This document shows positions 45,111-55,773 of a DNA stretch of 64,000 bases, piece after piece. The stretch lies in assembly GCF_000005505.3 (NCBI RefSeq), contig NC_016131.3, positions 41,808,855 through 41,872,854 on the forward strand, written 5' to 3'. Numbering within the stretch: the first letter of the stretch is position 1; every line of letters begins with the position of its first letter. The stretch comes from Brachypodium distachyon. Lineage: Eukaryota > Streptophyta > Magnoliopsida > Poales > Poaceae. The translations under genes were made by a program, and so were the position numbers. Under the pieces are notes generated by a model. It did no database searches. It was given only the letters and a program-made list of their open reading frames with translations, and had not been told where the DNA came from.

Positions 45111-46375
45111 AAACTGGGCTGGTGCTCCGTGGTTGCACAAACGGATTGCGTTTGTTGCGTCTACACTCTACAGGGCCTAGTATTTGATTTTGGGCTTATA
45201 GGCCGTCTTGAAGATCTTTTTCATTGCTACATCCTATTCCTATCCACGGTTTGGGAATTCTTCCGATCTTCCTAGGAGAAACCCTAGCCACCGTCGTCTT
45301 CGAAGAGACTTCAATTCTAGCGGTTCCCCTCGTCTCTCACGGCCGATCTGGCTTTAAGAGACGAGGGGAACCATGGATCAACATCTGACATTAAATTTTG
45401 CTACCTTCTTTTGTTAAGTTTTTGTGTGCTTCTCGGTGGCGTCTTGGCGATGGTGACGCTGTCGTCTAAAAGATTGGTGTCCTGACTCCTTCATCATCCT
45501 GGTGTAGGCGTTGCAACATATGCCATGGAGTCAGTGGTTCTCACGACGTCTTTTCGGGTTGCTGTTCTTTTTCCTTGTGGATTCATCGACGGAGAAGCAA
45601 TTTTACAGCTTGTCTTGCAAAGGATATTACCCAGCCATGGTGCGTTCAATGACCATAGTTACTCACCGTTTGAGGTGGACGGCTCATGCGGCTTTTCAAA
45701 ACCTCTGAGGTTAGTTCAGCTTGTGCAAGCATTGTGTTCTGCAATTTTGTCAACGAATACGTAACAGTTCAACGACGGCGTGAACTGTTACGGGGAGAGG
45801 TTAATGCGCTGAGAAGCTGATGCGTTTTCTCCTCGATTGCCTAATATGACACTTAATCTGGGAAAAAAGAAAAACCTAAGACGGCGAATAAACTGGAAAG
45901 GAGGGAGTACATAGAAACTCGTGGCCTCAAAGGAGACTACTCACGCTCACGCATAATCTTGATGACAACAATCATCTTCCATGCCTCTAACGAAACAATT
46001 ATCTTCTCTTTTTTTGCCAAAAAAAATCATCTTCTATGCGGTGGATGTATCAACTAAGTTGGATTGGATCCAATCTCCAAAGGACTTATATATAGGACCA
46101 CCCTTGTGAAATGGGTGGTCCTATGGGTCGATCCATATGGTGTAACTTCATTTCAACACATCTATCTCTATTCCATGTTTCTTATCTTGATTTCCCAAAG
46201 TTAAGGAAAAAACTATCATTGCAGCTCATTATTAGATTAGTGCATCAAATATAATTGATATCAATTAATGGCACAAAATAGATGAATATTGTTTTGGCAG
46301 CTATTGGATGAATAAACAAAGAAACTAATCTTGATTATTTTTTCATAATAATGATCGATACAAAAGATCCAAAGT
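45111..46375. other. Intergenic sequence with two perfect hairpins
   Basis: Hairpin 1: GGTTCCCCTCGTCTCT (45322-45337) pairs perfectly with 45357-45372 across a 19-nt loop. Hairpin 2: ATAGGACCACCC (46092-46103) pairs perfectly with 46113-46124 across 9 nt. Short open frames near 45500-45760 have no recognisable domain. Confidence 0.5.
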
Positions 46376-46438
46376 GGTCAGACCCTTTTCCGGACCCTGC
46401 GCAAGCGGGAGATACATGCACCGGGCTGCCCTTTTTTA
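46376..46438 (+). repeat. Fragment of a common cereal interspersed repeat (SINE-like tail)
   Basis: The stretch GACCCTTTTCCGGACCCTGCG, then GCGGGAGATACATGCACCGG and GCTGCCCTTTTTT, matches my memory of a T-ending repeat tail seen widely in cereal DNA, often attributed to SINEs. Only about 60 bp are present and no Pol III A/B boxes are visible, so the family is not settled. Confidence 0.35.
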
Positions 46439-47441
46439 ATAATGATCGATCTCAATTTTTTTAGCTAATTATTAGGAAAAAAAATCCCTAAATTTTAAAA
46501 TGATTACGATACATTTTCAAAATATCAATCAGGTTTGTTCACTAGCAGCTTCTCGAGCTTAGGGACATCACCGGCTACGCTTCGTGGTCACCATACTCCA
46601 TACATCCTAAGAAGTTGTGTCCACCTCAAATTATAACGATCCTTAGTCATGGCCACTTGTCCCACGCAAAAAGAGTTTATGTACCTGGTAGATTTTGCTT
46701 GGCAGGTGATTCGCCTCGAGATACAACAACCAGTTCCGCTCGAAAAAAAAAATGTGATGCTTAATAATGCGAACAAATCTGCTCTTGTCTGTCTTCGAAT
46801 TGTGTTAGTAAACTAGTTATATGATGTGTACATGAACTACATGCTGGGCAGTGACAAGTAATGAGAAAGTCGAAGCTGAATGTTGGCTTCTCTTGTCATT
46901 CTGAGTTACGGAGTACTACCTTTGTTGCATCTCGGTCCAGCTTTCCTACCGCGGCAGCGATTTTGCTCCAGATTTCTATCCCGCGGCGGTGATTCCAATC
47001 CCGCGGCAACAACGCGGTAAAGATTCAGTTCTACTGGATTTGGTTCTGCTGTTTACACAGCGGTCAAGGAAAATACTTGTGGACTTTTTTTTCTCAGGGA
47101 TCCTTGCATAATCCATCTCGCTTTTCTCCTTTGTTGAGGTTAATACTGTGTGTACTGTTGGCACGTATTTTTGTATATCTCTAGCGCACAAGGAAACTAG
47201 CCAGTGGCAATTGAGCCTGGTTGAAATTCCACACATAATTTTTTTTAACCGGGTTCTTCTTTTGACCGGGATTTCCAAACATGATTGGACAATAAGTGGC
47301 ACCAACCATTTGAGAACACGATCCTGCAGGTATCAATCACAGTCTCTCTAGTTGTAAATCAGTCTTGTTTGACGGTGATTCATTTGTTTTCCGGTTGTCC
47401 CGGCCGCCCGGCGCCGTGCTAGAGACAAGCACATATCTTTG
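46439..47441. other. Unassigned intergenic sequence
   Basis: Contains a cluster of CCCGCGGC/CCGCGGCA motifs near 46950-47010. No gene was recognised. Confidence 0.35.
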
Positions 47442-47578
47442 TTTGGTACCTTGGTGGCCATGCCCGATAGTTATAGCTGCCTGAGTTAAGACGTTCTGTG
47501 GAAATTGTTACAATTGTTTGGTGCCTTGGTGGCCATGTCCAATAGTTATAGCTGCCTGAGTCATGACGTTCTGTGGAA
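47442..47578 (+). repeat. Tandem 60-bp duplication
   Basis: TTGGT(A/G)CCTTGGTGGCCATG followed by ATAGTTATAGCTGCCTGAGT and GACGTTCTGTGGAAA occurs twice, at about 47440-47499 and 47517-47577, with very few differences. It lies at the 5' edge of a LINE fragment. Confidence 0.85.
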
Positions 47579-48040
47579 AACTTTGCTGCGTGACGGATTA
47601 GTTATCTCTGGAGTACATTTGTTGGTCACGGAAAATGATCTTCTCAGCTGCAGAGTTGGTACACTCCCATTTACATACCTGGGACTTTCCTTGAACACCA
47701 CCAAACCAAAGATTGAATAGTTCATGCCCATGATCAAACATTCAAACAAATTGAAAGCAACTTACTTGCTTCTCTAGCATGCTTTCATATGGAGGTAAAC
47801 TGCAACTGGTCAGCTCTGTCCTCTCATCACTTCCTACCTTTCAAATGAGCACATTTGTCCTACCTAAAGGGGTGATCACCCAAATTGACAAATATAGAAG
47901 ACACTACCTATAGAGAGGCCATGATCTTACCAAAAAAAATCCACCACTTGCTGCATAGTAACTAGTTTGCCGAGCCAAAGCTGAAGGAGGACTGAGTGTC
48001 GTCAACCTTGAAATTCAGAACACGGCCCTCATTATGAAGA
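47579..48040 (+). mobile_element. LINE reverse transcriptase fragment (left part)
   Basis: The plus strand encodes LLSCRVGTLPFTYLGLSLNT and, after frameshifts, segments typical of the end of the L1-type reverse transcriptase. It stops at 48040 in the target duplication of the composite Mutator element. Its continuation is at 51556-52538, where NLHKFYNKPNF follows directly. Confidence 0.7.
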
Positions 48041-48634
48041 GAGAAAATTACGCAAAACCACCATTTTGAGACACATGTTTAGGAAAACTACCTTTAAAAA
48101 AAATATATATTCAAATCACCACCATTTTCGGGTCCGGAGGTACTCCCGCACATTGATTTCGCAGTTGAGTACGTTTTGACGGTAAAACTGATAGGAGGGC
48201 CCACCTGTCAGTGCCACCGTGGCGCCACGCTGGACACGTCAACACAGACGACGTCGCTAGGGTGCGCACGCGCGCGCTGGCGCCATGGCTGCGGAGCAGG
48301 CCCTGCCGTAGCTCGTCCGCGTACGTGTGCTTCCAGAGCATGTCCACGATCTCCTCTGGCACCACCTCCTCAACCTCCTCTACATCTTGGACGACCTGTT
48401 TCGCCGGAATCTAAAACCTCTTCGACCTGCTCTTCGATTTCGATTGGCGAGGGCGGGGCGCAGAGGGCATGAAGAGCGGCGGCAAGGCGCGGGCGTCATG
48501 CGGCGAGCTCACTCGATGGACAACGGGGCGGCAGGCTCGTGCGACGGGGCGGCGGCGTTGGGGGCAGGGGGCGTGGCGCTGGAGCAAGTAGAGAGGGAGA
48601 GCACGAGGAGGCACTTCTCTGGTATAATTAAATA

Positions 48635-48704
48635 CTCCGTCCTGAAATAAGTGACGTGGATTTGTATAGATTATACAAATCCACGTCACTTATTTCGGAG
48701 GGAG
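48635..48704. mobile_element. Stowaway MITE inside the composite element
   Basis: A 70-bp hairpin with CTCCGTCCTGAAATAAGTGACG at left and CGTCACTTATTTCGGAGGGAG at right, TA on both sides. The centre is a perfect palindromic stretch around GTATAGATTATAC. Confidence 0.9.
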
Positions 48705-48820
48705 TAGTATGTGTGAGTCGGTTGCATTACCTTAATCCCACTAAAAATGTAGATCTTTATTGAAGACGTGATGACATGGATCTAACAAGTGCACAGGTGA
48801 AGTCAAGGTAGATACTGTAC

Positions 48821-50109
48821 CTGTCCCAGAATTGTCCACGGCTTGGCATCTGGTACAAGGTTCAGACGAATAAATTCTGCATCCTTAACTATGTTATCTG
48901 CCCTGAAATGCTTCAAATACTCCACCTGCTCTACTGCAGATGTTATTTGTGAAAGAGATGATGTTGTCAACGGTGTTGACAATCCTGTTCCTCGCTGTAA
49001 AGTAAAAGGATGTGAGCACACAAGAAGAGCAAGAGAAGGACAAAAACAAAGAGTGGAGAGCATCTGCAAACAAATCGGGATGCACCTGATCAAGTAACAC
49101 CACGCGGTATTCTTCACATGCTTTCTTTACCCATCCACTTGCTTCCATGGGACGAGGACTTTCGAATCCTGGTCCACCTTGTAGGTACATCAAATAAGGC
49201 AAAGGTGCCTCTTCTTTTCCGGCTGTAATGATAAACTTGAGAGTCATGAAGATTCAAGGCAGGCAGATCGAGAATGAGGCAGGTCAACAAACAGTAAAAA
49301 AACATAATATTAGCACGTGTCCCAAATCGGCAATGTTGAACACATTACATCAAGCTTAATTTGAATTCTCCCATGCATTTAATTCATGAATGTCTATCGA
49401 TCCATGCACTCGGCACATCACCTCTACAATTGCACTGGTGACGCCTTACCTAGGACTTAGCAAAGCCTGTAAAGCGAGTTGAATGGTGCATTTTAGTATG
49501 ATTGTTGCACTGGACAATGCTAAAGGTTCGCCAAGGTCTGCATGATTCATTTTCAAATCTAGCAACGATGTTCTTCTTCCTACAATTTCCAAATCATACA
49601 CTCCTACTGATTCCAGGATAAATCACAGGATGTATTGTACACCCCGACCAGAACACGGCACAAACGGAGGGATCGAACGAGCACGCGGCATGCTGCTCGC
49701 CCTCCCGAACCTACGCTACCAACCGATCTAGCAGCGGATATGCGTAGGGTTACTTTATCCCCTAATTCTGAGAACGTGGCGGGGAGAGGGGAGGGAGCGG
49801 AAGAAGCGGGATCCGTTCACCTGCGACGACCTCGCGGGCGAAGACGGTGATGGTGGGCGTGGAGCCGGCGGAGTGGTCGAGAGGGACGGCGAAACGGTGG
49901 TCGCGGAGGCTGAGGTCCGGCACCGCGTGCCACGTCCCGGCCTGGTGCGGCGCGGCGGCGGCGGCAGCCGACGACGACGAAGACATGGCTCTCCTCGTCG
50001 GGATCCGGCGAAGCCGGAGGCGGACGGCGGCGAGGAAGGCTGGCTGTTGGTGGTGGAGTGCGAGCGCGGCGGCGGCGGTCGCGCAACGGAGTGACGATCT
50101 GACGGCCAT
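48821..50109 (-). pseudogene. Prolyl iminopeptidase 5' fragment captured by a Mutator element
   Basis: Proline iminopeptidases are alpha/beta-hydrolases that remove N-terminal proline. Three exons are intact and in frame on minus: 50109-49821, 49222-49086, 48994-48821, encoding about 200 residues with DHRFAVPLDHS, YLMYLQGGPGFESPRP (oxyanion region HGGPG-like) and GTGLSTPLTTSSL (the GTG/S motif). The N-terminus resembles a transit peptide (Ala/Arg/Ser-rich, 45 residues). After a final GTACAG donor the gene stops: the exons holding the catalytic Ser, Asp and His are missing, so a product could not be active. Its placement inside the Mutator element identifies it as a captured fragment including promoter DNA (50110-50238). 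Confidence 0.85.
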
Positions 50110-50732
50110 GCGGGGCCGTCCATTCGTTATTTAACGGCGGTGACGGGTTTAATTTTCTAGTTGCCGGGTTGTTCGAGGGAGACTGGGGACTGGGGAGTTG
50201 GGTCAGCCGGTCACGGGCCACCGGTGAAGGCAAATAATGAGAAAATTACGCAAAATCATACATTTGAGACGCATGTATAGCAAAACTATTTTTTTTAAAA
50301 AAAATCAAATCACCACCGTTTTTGGGTCCGGAGGTACTCCCGCGACGGTAAAACTGACGGGAGGACCCACCTGTCAGTGTCACCTTGGCGCCACGCTGGA
50401 CAAGTCAACACAGACGACGACGCAGGGGTGCGCGCGCGCCGGCGCCATGGCCGCGGAGCATGTCCACGATCTCCTCTGGCACCACCTCCTCAACCTCCTC
50501 TACATCTTCGACAAGTTGTTTCGCCGGAATCTCAAACCTCTTCGACCTGCTCTTCGATTTGGATTGGTGAGCATCGGGCACAGAGGGGCGGGGCGCAGAG
50601 GGCATGAAGAGCGGCGGCAAGACGCGGGCGTCATGCGGCGAGTGAGCTCGACGGACGACGGGGCGGCAGCGTTGGGGGCAGGGGGCGTGGTGCTGGAGCA
50701 AGCAGAGAGGGAGAGCACGAGGAGGCACCGGC

Positions 50733-51250
50733 GTGGGGGCAGCGGCCACTGGAGGCGGGGTGGGTGGCTGTGGGGAGGCTTCCAGCCCTCAGCGGCTGGG
50801 GCACGCTCGGCGGCAGTGGAGGTCGGGGATGGGGACCGTGGGCACGGCTGTAGAAGGGGCAGTGCATGGCGGCTGGGGCAGCACCCGGTGGCGCCAGCAG
50901 CGGCCGTGAGGTTGGAGCAGCGGCAGGGGCGCGCTCGGGGCAGCGGAGGTCGTGGACAGGGACGGGTACGGCGGGCGGTGGAGGGGGTAGCGCGCGGCGA
51001 CGGCGGCGGCGGCGAAAGACCGCGGAGGTTGGGGACGGGGACCGCGGGCGGGGCGACAGGGACAGCGAGGCGGCGGAGGGGTCAGCGCGCCGTAGCGGCA
51101 AGGGCGTCGCGTGAGAAATCACCGAGCGAAGCGCGTCGCGCGAGGAGACCTCCGAGCGAACGTTCATCCGTCCACGATCTCTGCCGTGGAGTGCTCCGCG
51201 AGGAACGCGAGGTCGCTAGTCGTGGCCGGACACGAAGAAGAAGTGCTCGA
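50733..51250. other. GC-rich filler of the composite element
   Basis: Gly/Arg/Ala-rich open frames run through on both strands (one plus frame spans 50237-51352), as is usual for very GC-rich DNA. No protein family was recognised and I do not treat it as a gene. Confidence 0.4.
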
Positions 51251-51555
51251 GCTCTGGAAGCACACGTACGCAGACGAGCTGCGGCAGGGCCTGCTCCCCG
51301 GCCATGGCGCCGGCTCGCACGTGCGCACCCCCAGCGACGTCGTATGTGTTGACTTGTCCAGCGTGGCACCACGGTGGCACTGACAGGTGGGCCCCTGTCA
51401 CTTTTACTGCCAAAACGCACTCAACTGCGAAATCAGTGCAGGGGAGTACCTCCGGTCCTAAAAACGGTGGTGATTTGAAAAAAAATAAAAAAATGTAGTT
51501 TTCCTAGACAAGTGCCTCAAATGTGGTGGTTTTACGTAATTTTCTCTTATGAAGA

Positions 51556-52538
51556 ATCTGCATAAATTCTATAATAAACCAAACTTCCTTGGGTTAATCT
51601 AGTCTGTGAACAGCACTGCACAAATGGACTCCCCCCACATGCAAATACAGGCGCATCATTTTGGTGGAAAGATACATAGAAGCTTCATGATCAATATAAG
51701 GAGATAGCTCACTGCACTGCCAACAATGGTAGGACTGTCCTCCTCCGGCAGTACAAATGGCAGGACAATCAACTAACACCTGGCCTAAACTCCACTCCTA
51801 TGCCATTGACCCAAACATCACTCTTGGGGACATGAAAAACAACCCAGATGTAACAATCAATGTTCATCATCCGCTGTCCGCTGAAGCATATGAACAGTTC
51901 CAGGAGCTCACTCACTTGCTGGACAACCACCCTCAATCAGATGAGAATGATATATGGACATACCCATGAAAGATTCCAGGATACTCTACGGCTAAGGCAT
52001 ACAAGCTGCTTATAACACATATTGATATTGATCCCTCGTTCAAATGGCTCTGGACCTTATGCAGCCAGCTCAAACATAAGGTTTTCATGTGGCTCCTCAT
52101 GGTGGACAAACTCAATACTAGGGCACTGCTCCTAAAGAAGAATTTCCACCTCCAATCACACACATGTGTTTTATGTGATCAACATCACTTGGAAACTAGG
52201 GATCACCTATTCTTCATCTGCCAATTTGCTATCACATGTTGGAAATATCTTTGCCCAAGCTATAATCCTGAATAGTATCCACAATAACCTTATGGCTCTT
52301 AAGCAAGAGGTAGGCGTGCCATTCCACATGGAGCTCATAACATTGCTGGCTTGGAGCATCTGGAAAACAAGAAAAGTCAACGGGATCACTCCATCACTTT
52401 ATCAATGTAGAAGAACTTTCAAGGATGAATTAAACCTAGTCTTCCATAGAGCCAAAAGAAAGAGCTATCATGGGCTAATTAAGGGCTTGGCTAGATAGAT
52501 TTAGATGACATTTTATTTCTTTCGTATTTGTACATAAA
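51556..52538 (+). mobile_element. LINE 3' part (zf-RVT and C-terminus), right of the Mutator insertion
   Basis: The plus strand continues the fragment ending at 48040: LHKFYNKPNF, then WLLMVDKLNTRALL, HTCVLCDQHHLETRDHLFF (zf-RVT, near 52170-52230) and, after a frameshift, LITLLAWSIWKTR and LNLVFHRAKRKSYHGL to a stop at 52496-52498. The 3' end lies near 52538. Confidence 0.8.
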
Positions 52539-52540
52539 CA

Positions 52541-53664
52541 TTTTTTTTTGACCGAAAACTATAGGAGAGACTCCGACAGTATATATAATTATATATAGAG
52601 AGAGAAATTTTTTTGCAAACACAGAAGCAGATTAAAGGGGGGGACACCACAGAAGGAGCAAAAGGAGGAAGGACTTAGGGGACCGAGGCGAGGGAGACCA
52701 GCAAGGCCCTCAACGCCTCTTTCGCCCTGACACTAAAGCTACAACTCTGAGCTCTAATACAAAGAAAGAATTTGGCCAACCAACCAACCACAGAAGGGAC
52801 ATAACTATTGAAGATGCGATCATTCCTACACTTCCAAAGTTCCCAGGCCGCTGTGCAGAAAATTTGTTTGTATATGAGAGGAGGCACCGAGGTTCTAGCG
52901 ACGGCCACTCTGAGGTTAATGTCTGGATTGAACCCCAGCCCATTCCAGCTGATCCCCAATTTGAGCCAACACTCTCGGCTGAAGCTACAGTCAAAGAACA
53001 AGTGTTGGCAGGTTTACCTTTGAGAAGCATAGCAGAGGACACAGTCAAGAAGCCCATCTCTGTTGCAATTCCTGCGATCCATCATGTCTCTGGTGTTTAG
53101 CCGATCCCTCATCAGAAGCCAGACAAAACCCTTGATCTTGGACACACATTTATTCTTCCAAAGCCAGGTGGTACGTTGATCGGTCAGTAACCTTGGGAAG
53201 CAGGATAAGTAGTAATGCTTGGAAGAAAAGGATCCAGTACCCCATCTGGTCACCCAAAGGTCTTTCTCGTTCAATTCCAAGATGAGATCATCAATGATGA
53301 GGTTGATGGACATGAGTTCCTCAAACGCCAAATTGGACAGCGGGAGAGCAAACAGATCAAAGCAATCAGGAGTTTGCCAAAAGTTTCTCAGGTTGATATC
53401 CTTGTTGACTGCAAAAGAAAAGGCACGGGGAAACCTTTCACAGAAGGGGATTCCATCCCAACCATCCATCCAGAAGGAGAAGGAGACTACATTGCCAGGC
53501 AGACCCTTGACAATTTCCTTGAAGTTGGGAATGAGAGCTGTGAGATCCCGCCACCAAAAGGAACCAACAGAGTCCAGCGACGAAGGAACGAAGTCAACAT
53601 AATAAGATTTCCAGATGAGTTTGACCCAGGGCAGGTTCTCCTGATTGTAAAACTTGTGAAACCA
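52541..53664 (-). mobile_element. 5'-truncated LINE, reverse orientation
   Basis: A T run at 52540 is the A tail of a minus-strand LINE whose 3' end reads GGAGTCTCTCCTATAGTTTT. Upstream come a stop at 52675, LRALLVSLASVP, WELWKCRNDRIFN, the zf-RVT region (FVWLLMRDRLNTRD near 53120) and FWMDGWDGIPF near 53465. The copy starts abruptly near 53664. The part between 53665 and 53717 resembles another LINE 3' tail in reverse (ATTAATAAAGC). Confidence 0.75.
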
Positions 53665-53717
53665 TTTTTTTTATTAATAAAGCAATATGCCTTATGGCCT
53701 AAAGCTTTCCGTAAAAA

Positions 53718-55771
53718 ATGGAATCAAGACAATCACGGAGACATATGCCTAAAGTTCTCTCGGCACTTTTGTCTGTTTCTCAGCTTGTTTCACTGCTCCG
53801 GTTGTTTGTCCCGTATGATAATTTTGAGTGGGAGGTGAGTTCGTCTGAGGATGATGTTTTCAAGGTGCAATTTCCTTCCAAGCTTGAGTTGCAGCGGATG
53901 ATCAGATTTGGCAAATTTAATGTTCCTGCGAGTGAATGTAGGATCACTTTTGATGAGTGGTCTCCTAAGGTGAATCCTAATTGGCTTCTTCAAGATGTGT
54001 GGGTGCGAATTGCTGGTATTCCCCCAGCTGTGAAGGGGGACTTCTTAGCTCTCTGGGGACTAGGTTCACTGCTTGGTAAGACCAAGGAGGTTGACATGGC
54101 CTATACATGTGAGCACGGGGTATTGCGTATCTTCATTGGGTGTGTTGATTATACTTGTATCCCTGAGCGAAAAGATGTGTTCATCAAGGATGGTCTCTAC
54201 AGGCTTACTTTCCAGGTGAAATGACCACCAAGGGAGGAGGGGCTTACAGATGAAGTTATGCATGATACTAATGAGGGTGACGACGAGGGGGATAAGAAAA
54301 AGGATGCTTCTGAGAAGTCCAATCTAGATGATCGTAGTGGTAAGCGTGCCAAAAATGTGGATGGCGACACCTCTACTTCTTCGTCGGTTGGAGGGAGTGG
54401 TGGTGCAGCGGCACCCACTTCTTCTTCTCCGACCAATGAGTCCGATGTGGTGATGATTCGTATTGGCTCTGTGGAGACACCGGTTCCTATGTCCAGGGTC
54501 CCACTTGAGTCTGTTTCAGCTCCGATGTCCTGTGTAAGATTGCTGCTCCTCGTCGTCTGTGGGCTGACCTTGTGGAGGAAGATTTGCCGTGTTTTGGGTC
54601 TGCTCCGCCTTGTGTTGACAGATCGAGATACGAAGGTGGACGGCCTATAGGCAGCGTGGTGTCCAGGTCGATCGACGTTGATTCTGTGGCCGGTGACTTG
54701 GTTGCGCCTGGTAGGCGTGGTGCTACCATGAAGGAGCTTCGCTCGGTGGTTGCTGCTGACGTGCGATCTAGGCACGAGCAAGGGGCGCCGCTGCTCCATA
54801 CTTAGTGAGGTGGAGCCCCTAGAGGGGCAGCGTGATGTGGAGCAGGTGGCTTCACCGCCGGCTGATTTTTTCTGTCCCCACGGCAGGTGGCTGGGGGGTC
54901 ACGGAATCGCTCGTCGCCATCATCGTTGCAGACTGCTTCTCCGACCCGTGTGCCAGGAGGGCGTGCGGGGGCGGAGAGCTCGTCGGCACGGATTTCTGCT
55001 CCGACCCGTGTGCCAGGAGGGCGTGCGGGGGCGGAGAGCTCGTCGGCACGGATTTCTGCTCCGACCCGTGTGCCAGGAGGGCGTGCGGGGGCGGAGAGCT
55101 CGTCGGCACGGATTTTTGCTCTGACCCGTGTGCCAGGAGGGCATACGGGGGCGGAGAGCTCGTCGGTGTGGACCCCTTCTCTGACCCGTGTGCCAGGAGG
55201 GCGTGCTGGGGCGGAGAACTCGTCGGTGAGTCTGGAGGATGTCATTGATTTTGGTGGGATCCCGGAGCCCACGGTGACACGGTCCAGTGCGTGGCTTCAA
55301 GCTCAACCAAATGCGGATGATACGCAGCTGGAACGTGCCATGCGGTTGGCACAGATCCGTGATGGCAAGCAAGCATCAGGTACAAATGCAATTCCACTTT
55401 CTTTTATTTCTATGCCTGATGATGATTTAATTGATAGAGCACATAGGATTGGGGTTTCTTTGGGGGACTCTCGCGCTGAAGAAATTTTATTTGTGCAAAC
55501 TATTAAAGATATTGAATTAGGCCGTGCCGTGACTTTTTTGGAAAAGAAGTTGGTAAGACAGATAATGAGGATAAATGTCCTCATAATTTGTTGGTGTCAA
55601 AAATGTCTAATCTTTGTGAAGATTTGGCTGCGGAGGAGAATGATGAAGGGGAAGATCATATGGATCTTTTGCCCCCAACGTGTGAAGGTTACACGTCATC
55701 GTCAGAGAAAAACTTTTGATTCTGCTGTGCGTCGTAGTACTAGAGTAAAAAAACCTAGGATTATCTCATAA
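53718..55771 (+). pseudogene. LINE ORF1 with DUF4283-type domain and a 20-residue repeat
   Basis: The N-terminal part matches DUF4283-type ORF1 of plant LINEs: VFKVQFPSKLELQRMIRFGK, FDEWSPKVNPNWLLQDVWV and IAGIPPAVKGDFLALWGLGS. A stop at 54222 and frame changes follow, then an acidic/Lys stretch (DDEGDKKKDASEKSNLDD) and a Ser-rich segment. The last frame (54887-55771) has five copies of TRVPGGRAGAESSSARI-type repeat and ends in a basic tail (RSTRVKKPR). ORF1 proteins bind element RNA; the repeat is unusual. Confidence 0.7.
54939..55230 (+). repeat. 60-bp tandem repeat, five copies, coding in ORF1
   Basis: The unit contains GACCCGTGTGCCAGGAGGGC and GGGGGCGGAGAGCTCGTCGG and has a period of exactly 60 bp, so it preserves frame. 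Copies 1-3 are almost identical; copies 4 and 5 carry several changes. All six frames stay open through the array, which explains the overlapping antisense frames here. Confidence 0.92.
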
Positions 55772-55773
55772 AT

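Larger units (their letters stand above)
48041..50732 (+). repeat. Direct duplication of the left end inside the composite element
   Basis: Segments 48041-48611 and 50239-50732 are the same sequence in the same orientation, from GAGAAAATTACGCAAAA to GAGAGCACGAGGAGGCAC. The second copy lacks about 30 bp (near 50342) and about 45 bp (near 50455). They bracket the captured gene fragment. Confidence 0.85.
48041..51546. mobile_element. Composite Mutator-like element (Pack-MULE) with gene fragment
   Basis: The ends are long inverted repeats: GAGAAAATTACGCAAAACCA at left and the mirror TGGTTTTACGTAATTTTCTC at right, similarity extending roughly 290 bp inward. Perfect 9-bp direct repeats TTATGAAGA flank it at 48032-48040 and 51547-51555, inside a LINE whose reading frame continues across the site. 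Inside lie a Stowaway MITE, the 5' half of a prolyl iminopeptidase gene (minus strand), a second copy of the left end in direct orientation (50239-50732) and GC-rich filler. No MuDR-type transposase is encoded, so it depends on a transposase in trans. Confidence 0.85.

Noticed and set aside
48821..50109. A functional prolyl iminopeptidase gene
   Set aside because: The exons are intact, but the gene stops after the third exon, before the catalytic Ser, and is enclosed by Mutator ends with a target duplication.
50237..51352. A 371-codon plus-strand frame in the composite Mutator element
   Set aside because: It begins in the terminal repeat, is built from Gly/Arg/Ala-rich low-complexity DNA, and shows no domain or splice-linked exons.
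54939..55230. CRISPR-like appearance of regular repeats
   Set aside because: The units are contiguous tandem copies without unique spacers, and the setting is a plant LINE.
54802..55372. Minus-strand frames with repeated proline-rich units
   Set aside because: All frames stay open across the 60-bp tandem array; only the plus-strand frame fits a LINE ORF1.
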